Below are positions 56,024 through 64,000 of a DNA stretch of 64,000 bases, piece by piece (position 1 is the first letter of the stretch; every line of letters starts with the position of its first letter). The notes under the pieces are model-generated. The model did not search any database, was not told the DNA's origin, and was given only the letters and a program-made list of their open reading frames with translations. This DNA comes from Microbacterium hominis NBRC 15708 (GTDB lineage Bacteria > Actinomycetota > Actinomycetes > Actinomycetales > Microbacteriaceae): the NCBI RefSeq assembly GCF_001592125.1, contig NZ_BCWI01000009.1, positions 62,001 to 126,000 of the forward strand, written 5' to 3'. The position numbers and the translations under genes were made by a program.

Positions 56024-57322
56024 GTGGCATCCGTGAACCCGCCGCGCGGCATGCGCGACTTCCTCCCCGCCGACAAGGCCCGTCGCGAGCGCGTGCTCGC
56101 CGTCATCCGCGAGCGCTACCGTGCGCACGGGTTCGACGAGATCGAGACCCCCGTCATGGAGGACTACGACCGCCTGCACGCGGGCATCGGCGGCGACAAC
56201 GAGAAGCTCGCCTTCAATGTCCTCAAGCGGGGGCTGGATGCCGACGCCGTCCGCGCCGGCGCCGACGACGCGGCCGCCCTCAGCGACCTGGGCCTGCGCT
56301 ACGACCTGACGGTGCCCCTCGCGCGCTTCTATGCGACCCATCGCGCGGAGCTGCCGGCGGTCTTCCGCTCGATCCAGATGGCACCGGTGTGGCGCGCCGA
56401 GCGTCCCCAGAAGGGGCGCTACCGCCAGTTCGTGCAGTGCGACATCGACATCATCGGCGACGCGACCGGGCGCGCCGAGGCGGAGCTGCTGGTCGCGAGC
56501 CTCGACACCCTCGACGCTCTCGGGCTGGTCGGCGGCAGCATCCGCATCAACGACCGCCGCGCCCTCGACTGGATGCTCGGCAGCTTCGGCTTCGCCGACG
56601 CCGAGCGTGCCGGCGTGCTGATCACGATCGACAAGCTCGACAAGATCGGCCCCGACGGTGTCGCCGCCGAGCTGCGCGGACGGGGCGTGACCGCTGCGGC
56701 CGTCGATGCGTTCGAGGCCTTCCTGCGCCGGCCGCAGACGCGCGAGTTCCGCCCGTACGGGGAGGGGCAGATCCGCGGGGCCCTTCCGGACGGGGCACCG
56801 GACGACGTGGTCGCCGATCTCGTGGCGATCGGCTCCGCGGTGTCGGCCGCACGGGGGCTCGCCGGCGAGGGCGGGGCGGACGCCCCACTGGTGTTCGACC
56901 CGTTCCTCGTGCGCGGCATGGGGTACTACACCGGCACGATCTTCGAGCTCGCCCACCCGAGCGTCGACTACTCCCTGGGCGGCGGCGGTCGCTACGACGG
57001 GATGATCGGGCGATTCCTCGGCCAGCAGGTGCCCGCGGTCGGCTTCTCCATCGGCTTCGAGCGCATCGTCGATCTGTTGGAGGCGTCCGACGAGGGCGGC
57101 GCGACCGCGGTCGTCCTCGTGCACGACCGCGACGTGCCGGTGGAGGAGCTGGTCGCACTCAAGTCCGCACTCGTGGCGGAGGGGGCGCGGGTGCGTCTCG
57201 AGCAGCGCACGAAGAACCTCAAGGCGCTGCTGGAGCGGGCCGCCGCCGACGGCTACACCTCCTTCGCGACCGTCGCGGCGGGGCAGGAGGCCGCGGCGCT
57301 CGAGGTCAAGCCGCTGAGCTGA
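56024..57322 (+). CDS. hisS: Histidyl-tRNA synthetase
   Basis: HisS charges tRNA-His. The 432-residue class II enzyme has motif 1 near PPRGMRDFLPADKARRE, motif 2 QMAPVWRAERPQKGRYRQFV, the His-A region LVRGMGYYTGTIFEL and motif 3 GFSIGFERIVDLL. A C-terminal anticodon-binding domain follows. GTG 56024 is 4 nt after the mazG stop. The C-terminal end EAAALEVKPLS is normal. It is an unusual insertion in the mazG-eno interval and probably cotranscribed with mazG. Confidence 0.95.
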   Translation: MASVNPPRGMRDFLPADKARRERVLAVIRERYRAHGFDEIETPVMEDYDRLHAGIGGDNEKLAFNVLKRGLDADAVRAGADDAAALSDLGLRYDLTVPLARFYATHRAELPAVFRSIQMAPVWRAERPQKGRYRQFVQCDIDIIGDATGRAEAELLVASLDTLDALGLVGGSIRINDRRALDWMLGSFGFADAERAGVLITIDKLDKIGPDGVAAELRGRGVTAAAVDAFEAFLRRPQTREFRPYGEGQIRGALPDGAPDDVVADLVAIGSAVSAARGLAGEGGADAPLVFDPFLVRGMGYYTGTIFELAHPSVDYSLGGGGRYDGMIGRFLGQQVPAVGFSIGFERIVDLLEASDEGGATAVVLVHDRDVPVEELVALKSALVAEGARVRLEQRTKNLKALLERAAADGYTSFATVAAGQEAAALEVKPLS

Positions 57323-57375
57323 TCGCGCGCCGCGCCGACACCGACCGTTCACCTGGCCGGGGTGGAATCGGCGAC

Positions 57376-58209
57376 GTGAACACCCGACCGGGCCGGAGCG
57401 GCGCGCCGCGACGCCGTGTGGCGATGCGCGCCGCCGCGGTCGCCGTGGTCGTCTCGGCAGCGGCGGCGACCCTGATCACGCGGAGCGTGCTGACCCGGCA
57501 GGCGGCCATCGCGCGCCGCCGCATCGGCAAGCCGCTCGGCGAGATCGCTCTGGATGCCGATCGGCTCTGGCGCTCGAAGTTGCCGGGGGAGCCGATCGAG
57601 CTGGTGGTCGTCGGCGACTCGATCGCTGCCGGGCTCGGGGCCGACCGCGCCAAAGACGTGCTCGGCGCGCGGCTGGCCAAAGGCATCGCCGCGTTCCTCC
57701 AACGCCCTGTGCAGCTGCGCACGGTCGCGACGGTCGGCGCGCAGTCGCAGGACCTCGCGCGCCAGCTCGACCGTCTCCCGGGCGGCTACCGGCCGGATGC
57801 CGCGGTCATCATCGTCGGGGGCAACGACGTGACCCACCGCACGCCGGTGTCGGGGGCGGCCGCCGATCTCGAGGAGGCGGTGCGGCGCCTGCGGGCGACG
57901 GGCGCCGCCGTCGTCGTCGGCACCTGTCCCGACCTGGGGGCGCTGCGTCCGGTGCCGCAGCCGCTGCGCGCTCTGGGGGCGCAGGCCTCGCGTCAGCTCG
58001 CCCACGCGCAGGCGGCCGCGGCCCGCCGCGCCGGCGCCCGCGTCGTCTCGTTGCGCCGCACCGTGGGCCCGATGTTCGTCGAGCACCCGGACGACATGTT
58101 CAGCCTGGACCGCTTCCACCCGAGTGCCCTGGGCTATCGGCGCACGGCGGACGCGCTCGTGCCCGAGATCGTCGCCGCGCTCGCCGAGGGGGCGTTGGCT
58201 CGGGAGTGA
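57376..58209 (+). CDS. SGNH/GDSL-type esterase, membrane-anchored or secreted
   Basis: The 277-residue protein has an N-terminal basic stretch and a hydrophobic segment (about 18-38, AAVAVVVSAAAATLITRSVL) acting as anchor or signal. The SGNH blocks follow: block I VVGDSIAAGLGA, block III VGGNDVTHRT, block V DRFHPSALGYRR with catalytic Asp and His. Substrates in this family are acyl or acetyl esters of lipids and glycans. GTG 57376 is the listed start; ATG 57424 would shorten the N-terminus. It follows hisS by 53 bp. Confidence 0.85.
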   Translation: MNTRPGRSGAPRRRVAMRAAAVAVVVSAAAATLITRSVLTRQAAIARRRIGKPLGEIALDADRLWRSKLPGEPIELVVVGDSIAAGLGADRAKDVLGARLAKGIAAFLQRPVQLRTVATVGAQSQDLARQLDRLPGGYRPDAAVIIVGGNDVTHRTPVSGAAADLEEAVRRLRATGAAVVVGTCPDLGALRPVPQPLRALGAQASRQLAHAQAAAARRAGARVVSLRRTVGPMFVEHPDDMFSLDRFHPSALGYRRTADALVPEIVAALAEGALARE

Positions 58210-58243
58210 GACCGCGGCGGTCGCCGCGCGGACCTCCCAACTG

Positions 58244-58261
58244 TTCTAGTTGTCATAGAAT
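58244..58261. promoter_or_regulatory. Promoter and candidate operator of the GntR/YtrA-type gene
   Basis: TTCTA (58244-58248) and TAGAA (58256-58260) form a 5-7-5 dyad. Its right half overlaps a TAGAAT -10 element (58256-58261). Position at the gene's own promoter fits autorepression by the encoded GntR regulator. Confidence 0.5.
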
Positions 58262-58276
58262 GGATGCGGAGGCCGC

Positions 58277-58642
58277 ATGCTGATCCGCACCGATCCGACG
58301 AGCGATGTGCCGCTGTTCGCGCAGATCGCGGCATCCGTCCGCGCGGACGCCCTCGCCCGCCGTCTCCGCCCGGGGGACCGCCTGCCCTCGGCGCGCGAGG
58401 TCGCCGCCGCGCTCGACGTGAACCTGCACACCGTGCTGCACGCCTATCAGCAGCTGCGCGACGAGGGTCTCGTCTCGATGCACCGCGGTCGCGGCGCCGT
58501 CGTCACGGCCGCGGCGGATCGCCTGGCCGAGCTCCAGCCCGACATCACCGACCTCGTCGCGCGCGCCCGCTCCCGCGGACTGTCGCCGCAGGCGCTGGCC
58601 GCGCTCATCCACCACACATCCGATCCGGAGGAGTCACCATGA
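58277..58642 (+). CDS. GntR family regulator, YtrA subfamily
   Basis: This is a short 121-residue GntR protein: PLFAQIAASVRADALARRLRPGD, then RLPSAREVAAALDVNLHTVLHAYQQLRDEGLV, and a wing HRGRGAVV. Only a small helical C-terminal segment follows instead of a large effector domain. YtrA-type regulators usually repress adjacent ABC transporters or membrane proteins. GGAGG lies 4 nt before ATG 58277. Its stop overlaps the DUF1648 gene start (ATGA), so both form one unit under the dyad at 58244-58260. Confidence 0.9.
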   Translation: MLIRTDPTSDVPLFAQIAASVRADALARRLRPGDRLPSAREVAAALDVNLHTVLHAYQQLRDEGLVSMHRGRGAVVTAAADRLAELQPDITDLVARARSRGLSPQALAALIHHTSDPEESP

Positions 58643-59643
58643 CCACCCCGCGGCCGCGCGCCGTCTCCCGCTTCCTCGTCGTCGCCGTCGCGATCCCCGT
58701 CGTCGCCACCCTCGTCGCCGTGCTGCTGCAGCTGGGGGCCCGCGCCTCCCTGCCCGACCCGATCGCCATCCACTGGGGCGTCGACGGAGGGCCGGACGGC
58801 TACGGCCCCCTCGCGGTGGCGGTGCTGTCCACCGCGGCGATCGGGCTCGGGGTGCCCCTGCTGATCGCGGCCTCCGCGCTCAACGGGCTGCGCCGCGGCG
58901 ACCGCGGCCCCGCCTACCGGATGATGGGCGCCCTCGCCGGGGCGACGGCCGTGTTCACCGCGGTCCTGACCACGTCGTCGGTGCTGATGCAGCGGGGCGT
59001 CGCGGAGGCCGCGGCCGGGCCGTCCGTCCTCCCCTGGCTGCTGGTCGCGGCGGTCGTCGCCGTCCCGGTCGGCGTCCTCGCCTGGTTCCTCCAGCCCGAC
59101 GAGCGCGTCGTGTCGACTCCGACGACCGCGGCGATCTCCCCGCCCCTGTCGAGCGGGGAGCGCGCCGTCTGGCTGCGCAGCGTCCGTCTCGCGCGGGGCG
59201 GTCTCATCGTGCTCGGTGCGGCCCTGGCGCTGCTGGTCGTCGTCACGATCCTCACCGTGGCCGTCAGCGGCAGCGCGGTGGCCGCGACGATCCTCATCGT
59301 GCTGATCGTTCTGATGGCCGCGGTCATCGCCGCGACCGCGGTCTTCCACGTGCGCGTCGATGCGACGGGCTTGACCGTCAACTCCGCGACCGGCTTCCCG
59401 CGGATCCACCTCCCGCTCGCCGAGATCGACCGCGTGGAGGTGGTCGAGGTCAGCCCCATGGGGGAGTTCGGCGGCTGGGGGCTGCGCTGGGCCCCGGGCG
59501 GCGGCTTCGGCGTCGTGCTGCGCACCGGACCCGGAATACGCGTCACGCGCCGCGACCGGCGGGTGTTCACGGTCACCGTCGACGACGCCGGCACCGGGGC
59601 GGCGCTGCTCGCCGCCGAGGCGGAGCGCGCCGCGGGGCGTTGA
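58639..59643 (+). CDS. DUF1648 domain membrane protein
   Basis: The 334-residue protein has a DUF1648 signature in its first third (LPDPIAIHWGVDGGPDGYG). Helices lie at about 10-32, 58-80, 92-115, 128-150, 196-220 and 226-250. A cytosolic or extracytosolic beta-rich C-terminal region with VDATGLTVNSATGFPRIHLPLAEIDRVEV is like a PH-type or bacterial DUF domain. DUF1648 proteins are commonly coupled to YtrA-like GntR genes, as here, and related SdpI proteins give immunity to a toxin. Function in this strain is unknown. GGAGGAG precedes ATG 58639. Confidence 0.8.
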   Translation: MTTPRPRAVSRFLVVAVAIPVVATLVAVLLQLGARASLPDPIAIHWGVDGGPDGYGPLAVAVLSTAAIGLGVPLLIAASALNGLRRGDRGPAYRMMGALAGATAVFTAVLTTSSVLMQRGVAEAAAGPSVLPWLLVAAVVAVPVGVLAWFLQPDERVVSTPTTAAISPPLSSGERAVWLRSVRLARGGLIVLGAALALLVVVTILTVAVSGSAVAATILIVLIVLMAAVIAATAVFHVRVDATGLTVNSATGFPRIHLPLAEIDRVEVVEVSPMGEFGGWGLRWAPGGGFGVVLRTGPGIRVTRRDRRVFTVTVDDAGTGAALLAAEAERAAGR

Positions 59644-59674
59644 CCCGGCCGCGCCGAGGCGGTTGGGTGGAGCC

Positions 59675-60343
59675 ATGACCGAGCTCTCCCTCGCGGCCGC
59701 GCATGAGGTCGACCGCTACCTCGTCGACACGCTCGTCGACGCCGACGACGGCCTCGACGCGGCCGTGCAGGCCCAGCGCGCCGCCGACATGCCGGCGATC
59801 GAAGTGGCGCCCACGGGCGGCAAGCTGCTGTGGCTGCTCGCACGCCTCAGCGGAGCGCGCCGTGTGCTCGAGATCGGGACGCTCGGCGGGTACTCGACCA
59901 TCTGGCTGGCGCGCGGCATCCCCGATGACGGCCGGGTCGTGACGATCGAGGCCGAACCCCGCCACGCCGAGGTCGCACGGCGCAGCATCGATCGCGCCGG
60001 GGTGGGGGAGCGCGTCGACATCCGCGTCGGTCGCGGAGCCGACGTGCTGCCGACGCTGGAGGATCAGGCTCCCTTCGACCTCGTCTTCATCGACGCCGAC
60101 AAGGAGTCCAACACCGTCTACCTCGACTGGGCCGCGCGCCTGGGCCGGCCGGGGACGCTCATCGTGGTCGACAACGTGGTGAGGGCGGGACGGGTGGCGG
60201 ATGCCGAGGATCCCAGCCCTCAGGTGCGGGGCGTCCGGGCGGGGCTGCAGATGCTCCGCGACGACCCGCGCTTCACGGCCACGGCCCTGCAGACGCTGGA
60301 CGCGAAGGGCTGGGACGGGATCGCGCTCGCGCTGGTCGTTTGA
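59675..60343 (+). CDS. SAM-dependent O-methyltransferase (class I, COMT-like)
   Basis: The 222-residue protein has GKLLWLLARLSGARRVLEIGTLGGYSTIWL as SAM motif I and VVTIEAEPRHAEVARR as motif II. FDLVFIDADKESNTVYLDWA follows, with the metal-ligand acidic residues of cation-dependent catechol-type O-methyltransferases, and then LIVVDNVVRAGRV. Substrates are usually small phenols. ATG 59675 is chosen; GTG 59663 is in frame upstream. It lies 31 bp after the DUF1648 gene on the same strand. Confidence 0.88.
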   Translation: MTELSLAAAHEVDRYLVDTLVDADDGLDAAVQAQRAADMPAIEVAPTGGKLLWLLARLSGARRVLEIGTLGGYSTIWLARGIPDDGRVVTIEAEPRHAEVARRSIDRAGVGERVDIRVGRGADVLPTLEDQAPFDLVFIDADKESNTVYLDWAARLGRPGTLIVVDNVVRAGRVADAEDPSPQVRGVRAGLQMLRDDPRFTATALQTLDAKGWDGIALALVV

Positions 60344-60380
60344 TCCGGTGCCGCGCATGTGGCCCCGACATCCAGGTCAC

Positions 60381-61733
<1,353 letters not shown>

Positions 61734-61784
61734 GGATTCGCTGAACCGATCGGGGCGGCGTACGGCGGGCGCGTGAGCGCCACG

Positions 61785-61790
61785 TAGGCT
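61785..61790 (+). promoter_or_regulatory. -10 element TAGGCT for the septum protein gene (leaderless)
   Basis: TAGGCT ends 7 nt before ATG 61798, with no Shine-Dalgarno in the gap. Confidence 0.6.
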
Positions 61791-61797
61791 GGACCCC

Positions 61798-62331
61798 ATG
61801 ACGAGAGAGGGAGCCGTGCGCGACGCGCCGGCTCCCTCTTCCCGTCCCGGACGGCGCCCCGCGACACCCGACGGGACGCGGGGGCGCGTCGACGTGCGGG
61901 CGTGGGCCGGCGGCATCCGTTTCTCGGCCTTCACGGTCATCATGCTGGGACTCGTCGTGCTCGCCGTGTTCACGCTCGTGCCCACGGTCGGCACCTATCT
62001 GGGCCAGCGCCAGCAGATCGCCGCGCTCACGCACTCCGTCCAGGTCACGGAGGCCGACGTCGCGGCGCTGCAGCAGCAGAAGGACCGCTGGAACGACCCC
62101 GCCTACGTCACGTCGCAGGCGCGAGAGCGGCTGTACTACGTGCGCCCCGGCGAGGTGGTCTACCTCGTCGACAACGACCTGCCCGCCACGGCGATCCCGC
62201 AGGAGCAGTCCGCGGTGAGCGCGCAGGTGCAGGAGACGCGCACCGACTGGATGGCGCAGCTCGTGCGCTCGATCGCGGGCGCCGGACTCGCCCAGACGGC
62301 GACCGTGACGCCGACCGATCCCGCCGGCTGA
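61798..62331 (+). CDS. Septum formation initiator, FtsB/DivIC family
   Basis: The 177-residue protein has a long cytosolic N-terminus, one membrane helix (about 43-62, AFTVIMLGLVVLAVFTLV), then a coiled coil (GQRQQIAALTHSVQVTEADVAALQQQKDRWNDP). The family segment AYVTSQARERLYYVRPGEVVY follows. It acts with FtsL and FtsQ in divisome assembly. The ATG follows a leaderless -10 by 7 nt. Position after eno is conserved and supports the call. Confidence 0.92.
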   Translation: MTREGAVRDAPAPSSRPGRRPATPDGTRGRVDVRAWAGGIRFSAFTVIMLGLVVLAVFTLVPTVGTYLGQRQQIAALTHSVQVTEADVAALQQQKDRWNDPAYVTSQARERLYYVRPGEVVYLVDNDLPATAIPQEQSAVSAQVQETRTDWMAQLVRSIAGAGLAQTATVTPTDPAG

Positions 62332-62356
62332 TCAGCGGTCGGTCAGCGCGCCCCGG

Positions 62357-62362
62357 TACCCT
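62357..62362 (+). promoter_or_regulatory. -10 element TACCCT for DUF501 (leaderless)
   Basis: TACCCT ends 6 nt before GTG 62369; the gap GGACGG repeats that of the aldo/keto reductase promoter. Confidence 0.5.
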
Positions 62363-62368
62363 GGACGG

Positions 62369-62887
62369 GTGTCGCACCCCGCCCTGACTCCTGCCTCCGA
62401 CGCCGACCTCGAGGTCATGCGCGCCCAGCTGGGGCGGCCGATGCGCGGTGTCGTCGGCATCGCCGCGCGGTGCGTGTGCGGCAATCCCACCGTCGTCGCC
62501 ACCGAGCCGCGCCTTCCCGACGGCACGCCGTTCCCCACGTTCTACTACCTGACGCACCCGGGGGCGACGGCGGCCATGTCGGCGCTCGAGGCGACCCAGG
62601 TCATGCCGGAGCTGGCCGCCGTGCTCGAGACCGACCCCGACGTCGCCGCCGCGTACGCAGCCGCCCACGCCGCATATCTCGCCGACCGGGCCGTCTACGG
62701 CGAGGTCCCCGAGATCGCGGGCATCTCGGCGGGCGGGATGCCGACGCGCGTGAAGTGCCTGCACGCCCTGGCGGGTCATGCGCTGGCCGCGGGGCCGGGC
62801 GTCAACCCGATCGGCGACCTCGCCCTCGCCCGCGGTGACTGGTCGCCCACGCGGTGCACGTGCGTCGTGCCGCGGAGCGCCCCGTGA
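62369..62887 (+). CDS. DUF501 domain protein
   Basis: The 172-residue protein has the DUF501 pattern with VVGIAARCVCGNPTVVATEPRL, FPTFYYLTHPGATAAMSALEA and a C-terminal MPTRVKCLHALAGHALAAGPGVNPIGD. Several Cys and His (Cys34/Cys36 region, KCLH, TRCTC) could bind a metal. Its function is unknown, but it is fixed between divIC and ppx or protease genes in actinobacteria. GTG 62369 follows a leaderless -10 by 6 nt. The stop overlaps the next start (GTGA). Confidence 0.92.
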   Translation: MSHPALTPASDADLEVMRAQLGRPMRGVVGIAARCVCGNPTVVATEPRLPDGTPFPTFYYLTHPGATAAMSALEATQVMPELAAVLETDPDVAAAYAAAHAAYLADRAVYGEVPEIAGISAGGMPTRVKCLHALAGHALAAGPGVNPIGDLALARGDWSPTRCTCVVPRSAP

Positions 62888-64000
62888 CGCGCGGCGCACA
62901 TCGGGCGCTGGGCGTGGCCGCGGCGTTCGCACTCGTTGTGCTGATCGACGGGGCCGCCGCCGGTGCGGCGACCCCGGCCACGCCCGCCGCCGTGGTTGGG
63001 ACCCCGGCGGCCGCCTCGGTGTCGACACCGGCCGTCACCGACCCGGCACGCGCCGCGGAGTACTGGCTGGACGAGTACGGGATCCGCTCCGCCTGGCAGA
63101 CCACCCGCGGCAAGGGCACGACGATCGCCGTGATCGACACCGGGATCGGGCGGTCGCCCGTCGAGTTCTCCGGCGCCGTGGTCGGCGGCGCGGACTTCTC
63201 GGGAGCGGGTTCCTCGGACGGTCGCACCCCCGTCGGCGCCGTCGATGCGAACCACGGCAGCTGGGTGGCCTCGCTCGCCGCGGCGCGGGGGACCGGCGCC
63301 GACACCGGCATGATCGGCGTCGCTCCCGAGGCGGACCTGCTGTCCCTGTCGATCGGGTTCGGTGCGGCATCCTCCGTGCCGTTCGTCCAGCAGGTGGCCG
63401 ACGCGATGGTGTGGGCCGTCGACCACGGGGCCGACATCATCAACCTGTCGTTCACGACGAACACGCTCACCTGGGACACCTCCTGGGACGACGCCTTCCA
63501 GTACGCCTTCGACCACGACGTCGTCGTCGTGGTCGCGGCGGGGAACAAGGGCAGCGGCACGGAGGAGGTCGGGGCCCCCGCCACCATCCCCGGAGTGCTG
63601 ACCGTCGGCGGCGTCAACCGCGCCGGAGTCGCGAGCGAGCGCGCCTCGACCCAGGGGATCACGATCGGCATCTCGGCGCCGAGCGAGCAGCTTCTCGGCG
63701 TCTCCGCAGACGGGCAGCTGGTCGTCTGGGACGGCACCAGCGGCGCGGCGCCCATCGTGGCGGGGATCGCCGCGCTCGTCCGCTCGGCGCACCCCGAGCT
63801 GAACGCCGACAACGTCATCAACCGCATCATCAAGACCGCACGTCCCGCGGCCGGGTCGACCAAGGTCCCCGACGAGAAGTACGGCTACGGACTCATCGAC
63901 GCCAACGCGGCCGTCGGTGCGTCGGTCGCCGAGGTCGACGCCAACCCTATGGGGAGCCTCGCGGAGTGGGTGCGGCTCTACCGCCGCGCCGACGCCGGGC
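62884..64000 (+). CDS. S8 family subtilisin-like serine protease, truncated by window edge
   Basis: The frame is open from GTG 62884 to the end of the window (372 codons). A signal peptide (about 1-28, VAAAFALVVLIDGAAAGA) and a Thr/Ala/Pro-rich pro-region precede the catalytic domain. The triad is Asp85 in AVIDTGIG, His124 in NHGSWVASLAA and Ser286 in GTSGAAPIVAGIAALV. The segment YGYGLIDANAAV marks the end of the protease domain. The C-terminal part, probably with a membrane anchor as in mycosin-like proteases, is missing. It overlaps the DUF501 stop and is co-translated with it. Confidence 0.93.
   Translation, partial: MTRGAHRALGVAAAFALVVLIDGAAAGAATPATPAAVVGTPAAASVSTPAVTDPARAAEYWLDEYGIRSAWQTTRGKGTTIAVIDTGIGRSPVEFSGAVVGGADFSGAGSSDGRTPVGAVDANHGSWVASLAAARGTGADTGMIGVAPEADLLSLSIGFGAASSVPFVQQVADAMVWAVDHGADIINLSFTTNTLTWDTSWDDAFQYAFDHDVVVVVAAGNKGSGTEEVGAPATIPGVLTVGGVNRAGVASERASTQGITIGISAPSEQLLGVSADGQLVVWDGTSGAAPIVAGIAALVRSAHPELNADNVINRIIKTARPAAGSTKVPDEKYGYGLIDANAAVGASVAEVDANPMGSLAEWVRLYRRADAG

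Overview
The window is 64 kb of a high-GC actinobacterial chromosome. GC is about 70 percent or more, GTG starts are common, stops often overlap the next start (ATGA, GTGA), and many -10 hexamers sit 6-7 nt before the start codon. Gene content and order (hemB-hemL, rsmA/ispE/ABC-F, glmU-prs, mfd...mazG...eno-divIC-DUF501-S8 protease) suggest Microbacteriaceae, most likely Microbacterium or a close relative. That placement is inferred from recall, not from a search. No rRNA, CRISPR array, insertion sequence or prophage was seen. One tRNA (Gln, TTG) is present.

Layout. 1-11.7 kb: haem synthesis (hemB, truncated by the window edge, and hemL), a DinB-like protein, rsmA, a phosphodiesterase behind a putative PHO box, a convergent Stealth-type phosphotransferase, an aldo/keto reductase coupled to ispE, an Eis-like acetyltransferase and an ABC-F ATPase. 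11.8-14.6 kb: a MarR regulator divergent from a sulfur/persulfide operon (CoA-disulfide reductase-rhodanese fusion, a 53-residue Cys-rich protein and a CstR-like sensor) with a perfect 18-bp palindrome in its promoter. 14.7-20 kb: tRNA-Gln, glmU, prs and a P2-type cation ATPase. 20-23 kb: a flavin electron-transfer cassette (FMN-binding lipoprotein, ApbE, RnfD-like/ferredoxin-reductase fusion). 23-28.4 kb: an ArsN2-like acetyltransferase and a two-component system divergent from a MacB-like ABC exporter. 28.5-31.1 kb: corA and gnd.

31-41.5 kb is a sugar-acid region. An IclR-controlled set (3-hydroxyisobutyrate dehydrogenase-like and 2-hydroxyacid dehydrogenase-like enzymes, the regulator, an MHS-type transporter and an FAH-family enzyme) carries two pairs of identically spaced operator-like sites. 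Next to it is a FadR/GntR regulator and a gntP-idnO-idnD-gntK run, followed by a degenerate gntK paralogue without a P-loop. Together with gnd this gives a local path from L-idonate through gluconate and 6-phosphogluconate to ribulose 5-phosphate. 41.6-64 kb is mostly housekeeping: a 40-residue membrane microprotein, rplY, pth, mfd, an amino-acid transporter with gdhA, a left-handed beta-helix protein, ppc, nhaA with a structured leader, mazG, hisS, an SGNH hydrolase, a GntR/DUF1648 pair, an O-methyltransferase, eno, divIC, DUF501 and an S8 protease cut by the right edge.

The most notable signals beyond the genes are: the 7-mer GGATGCC/GGCATCC, about 90 copies by hand count, which appears to override codon choice; the CstR-type operator-promoter with the small Cys-rich protein; paired IclR-type operators; an 11-bp-repeat PHO-like box ending at a leaderless promoter; alternative hairpins before nhaA; and the decayed gluconate-kinase paralogue.
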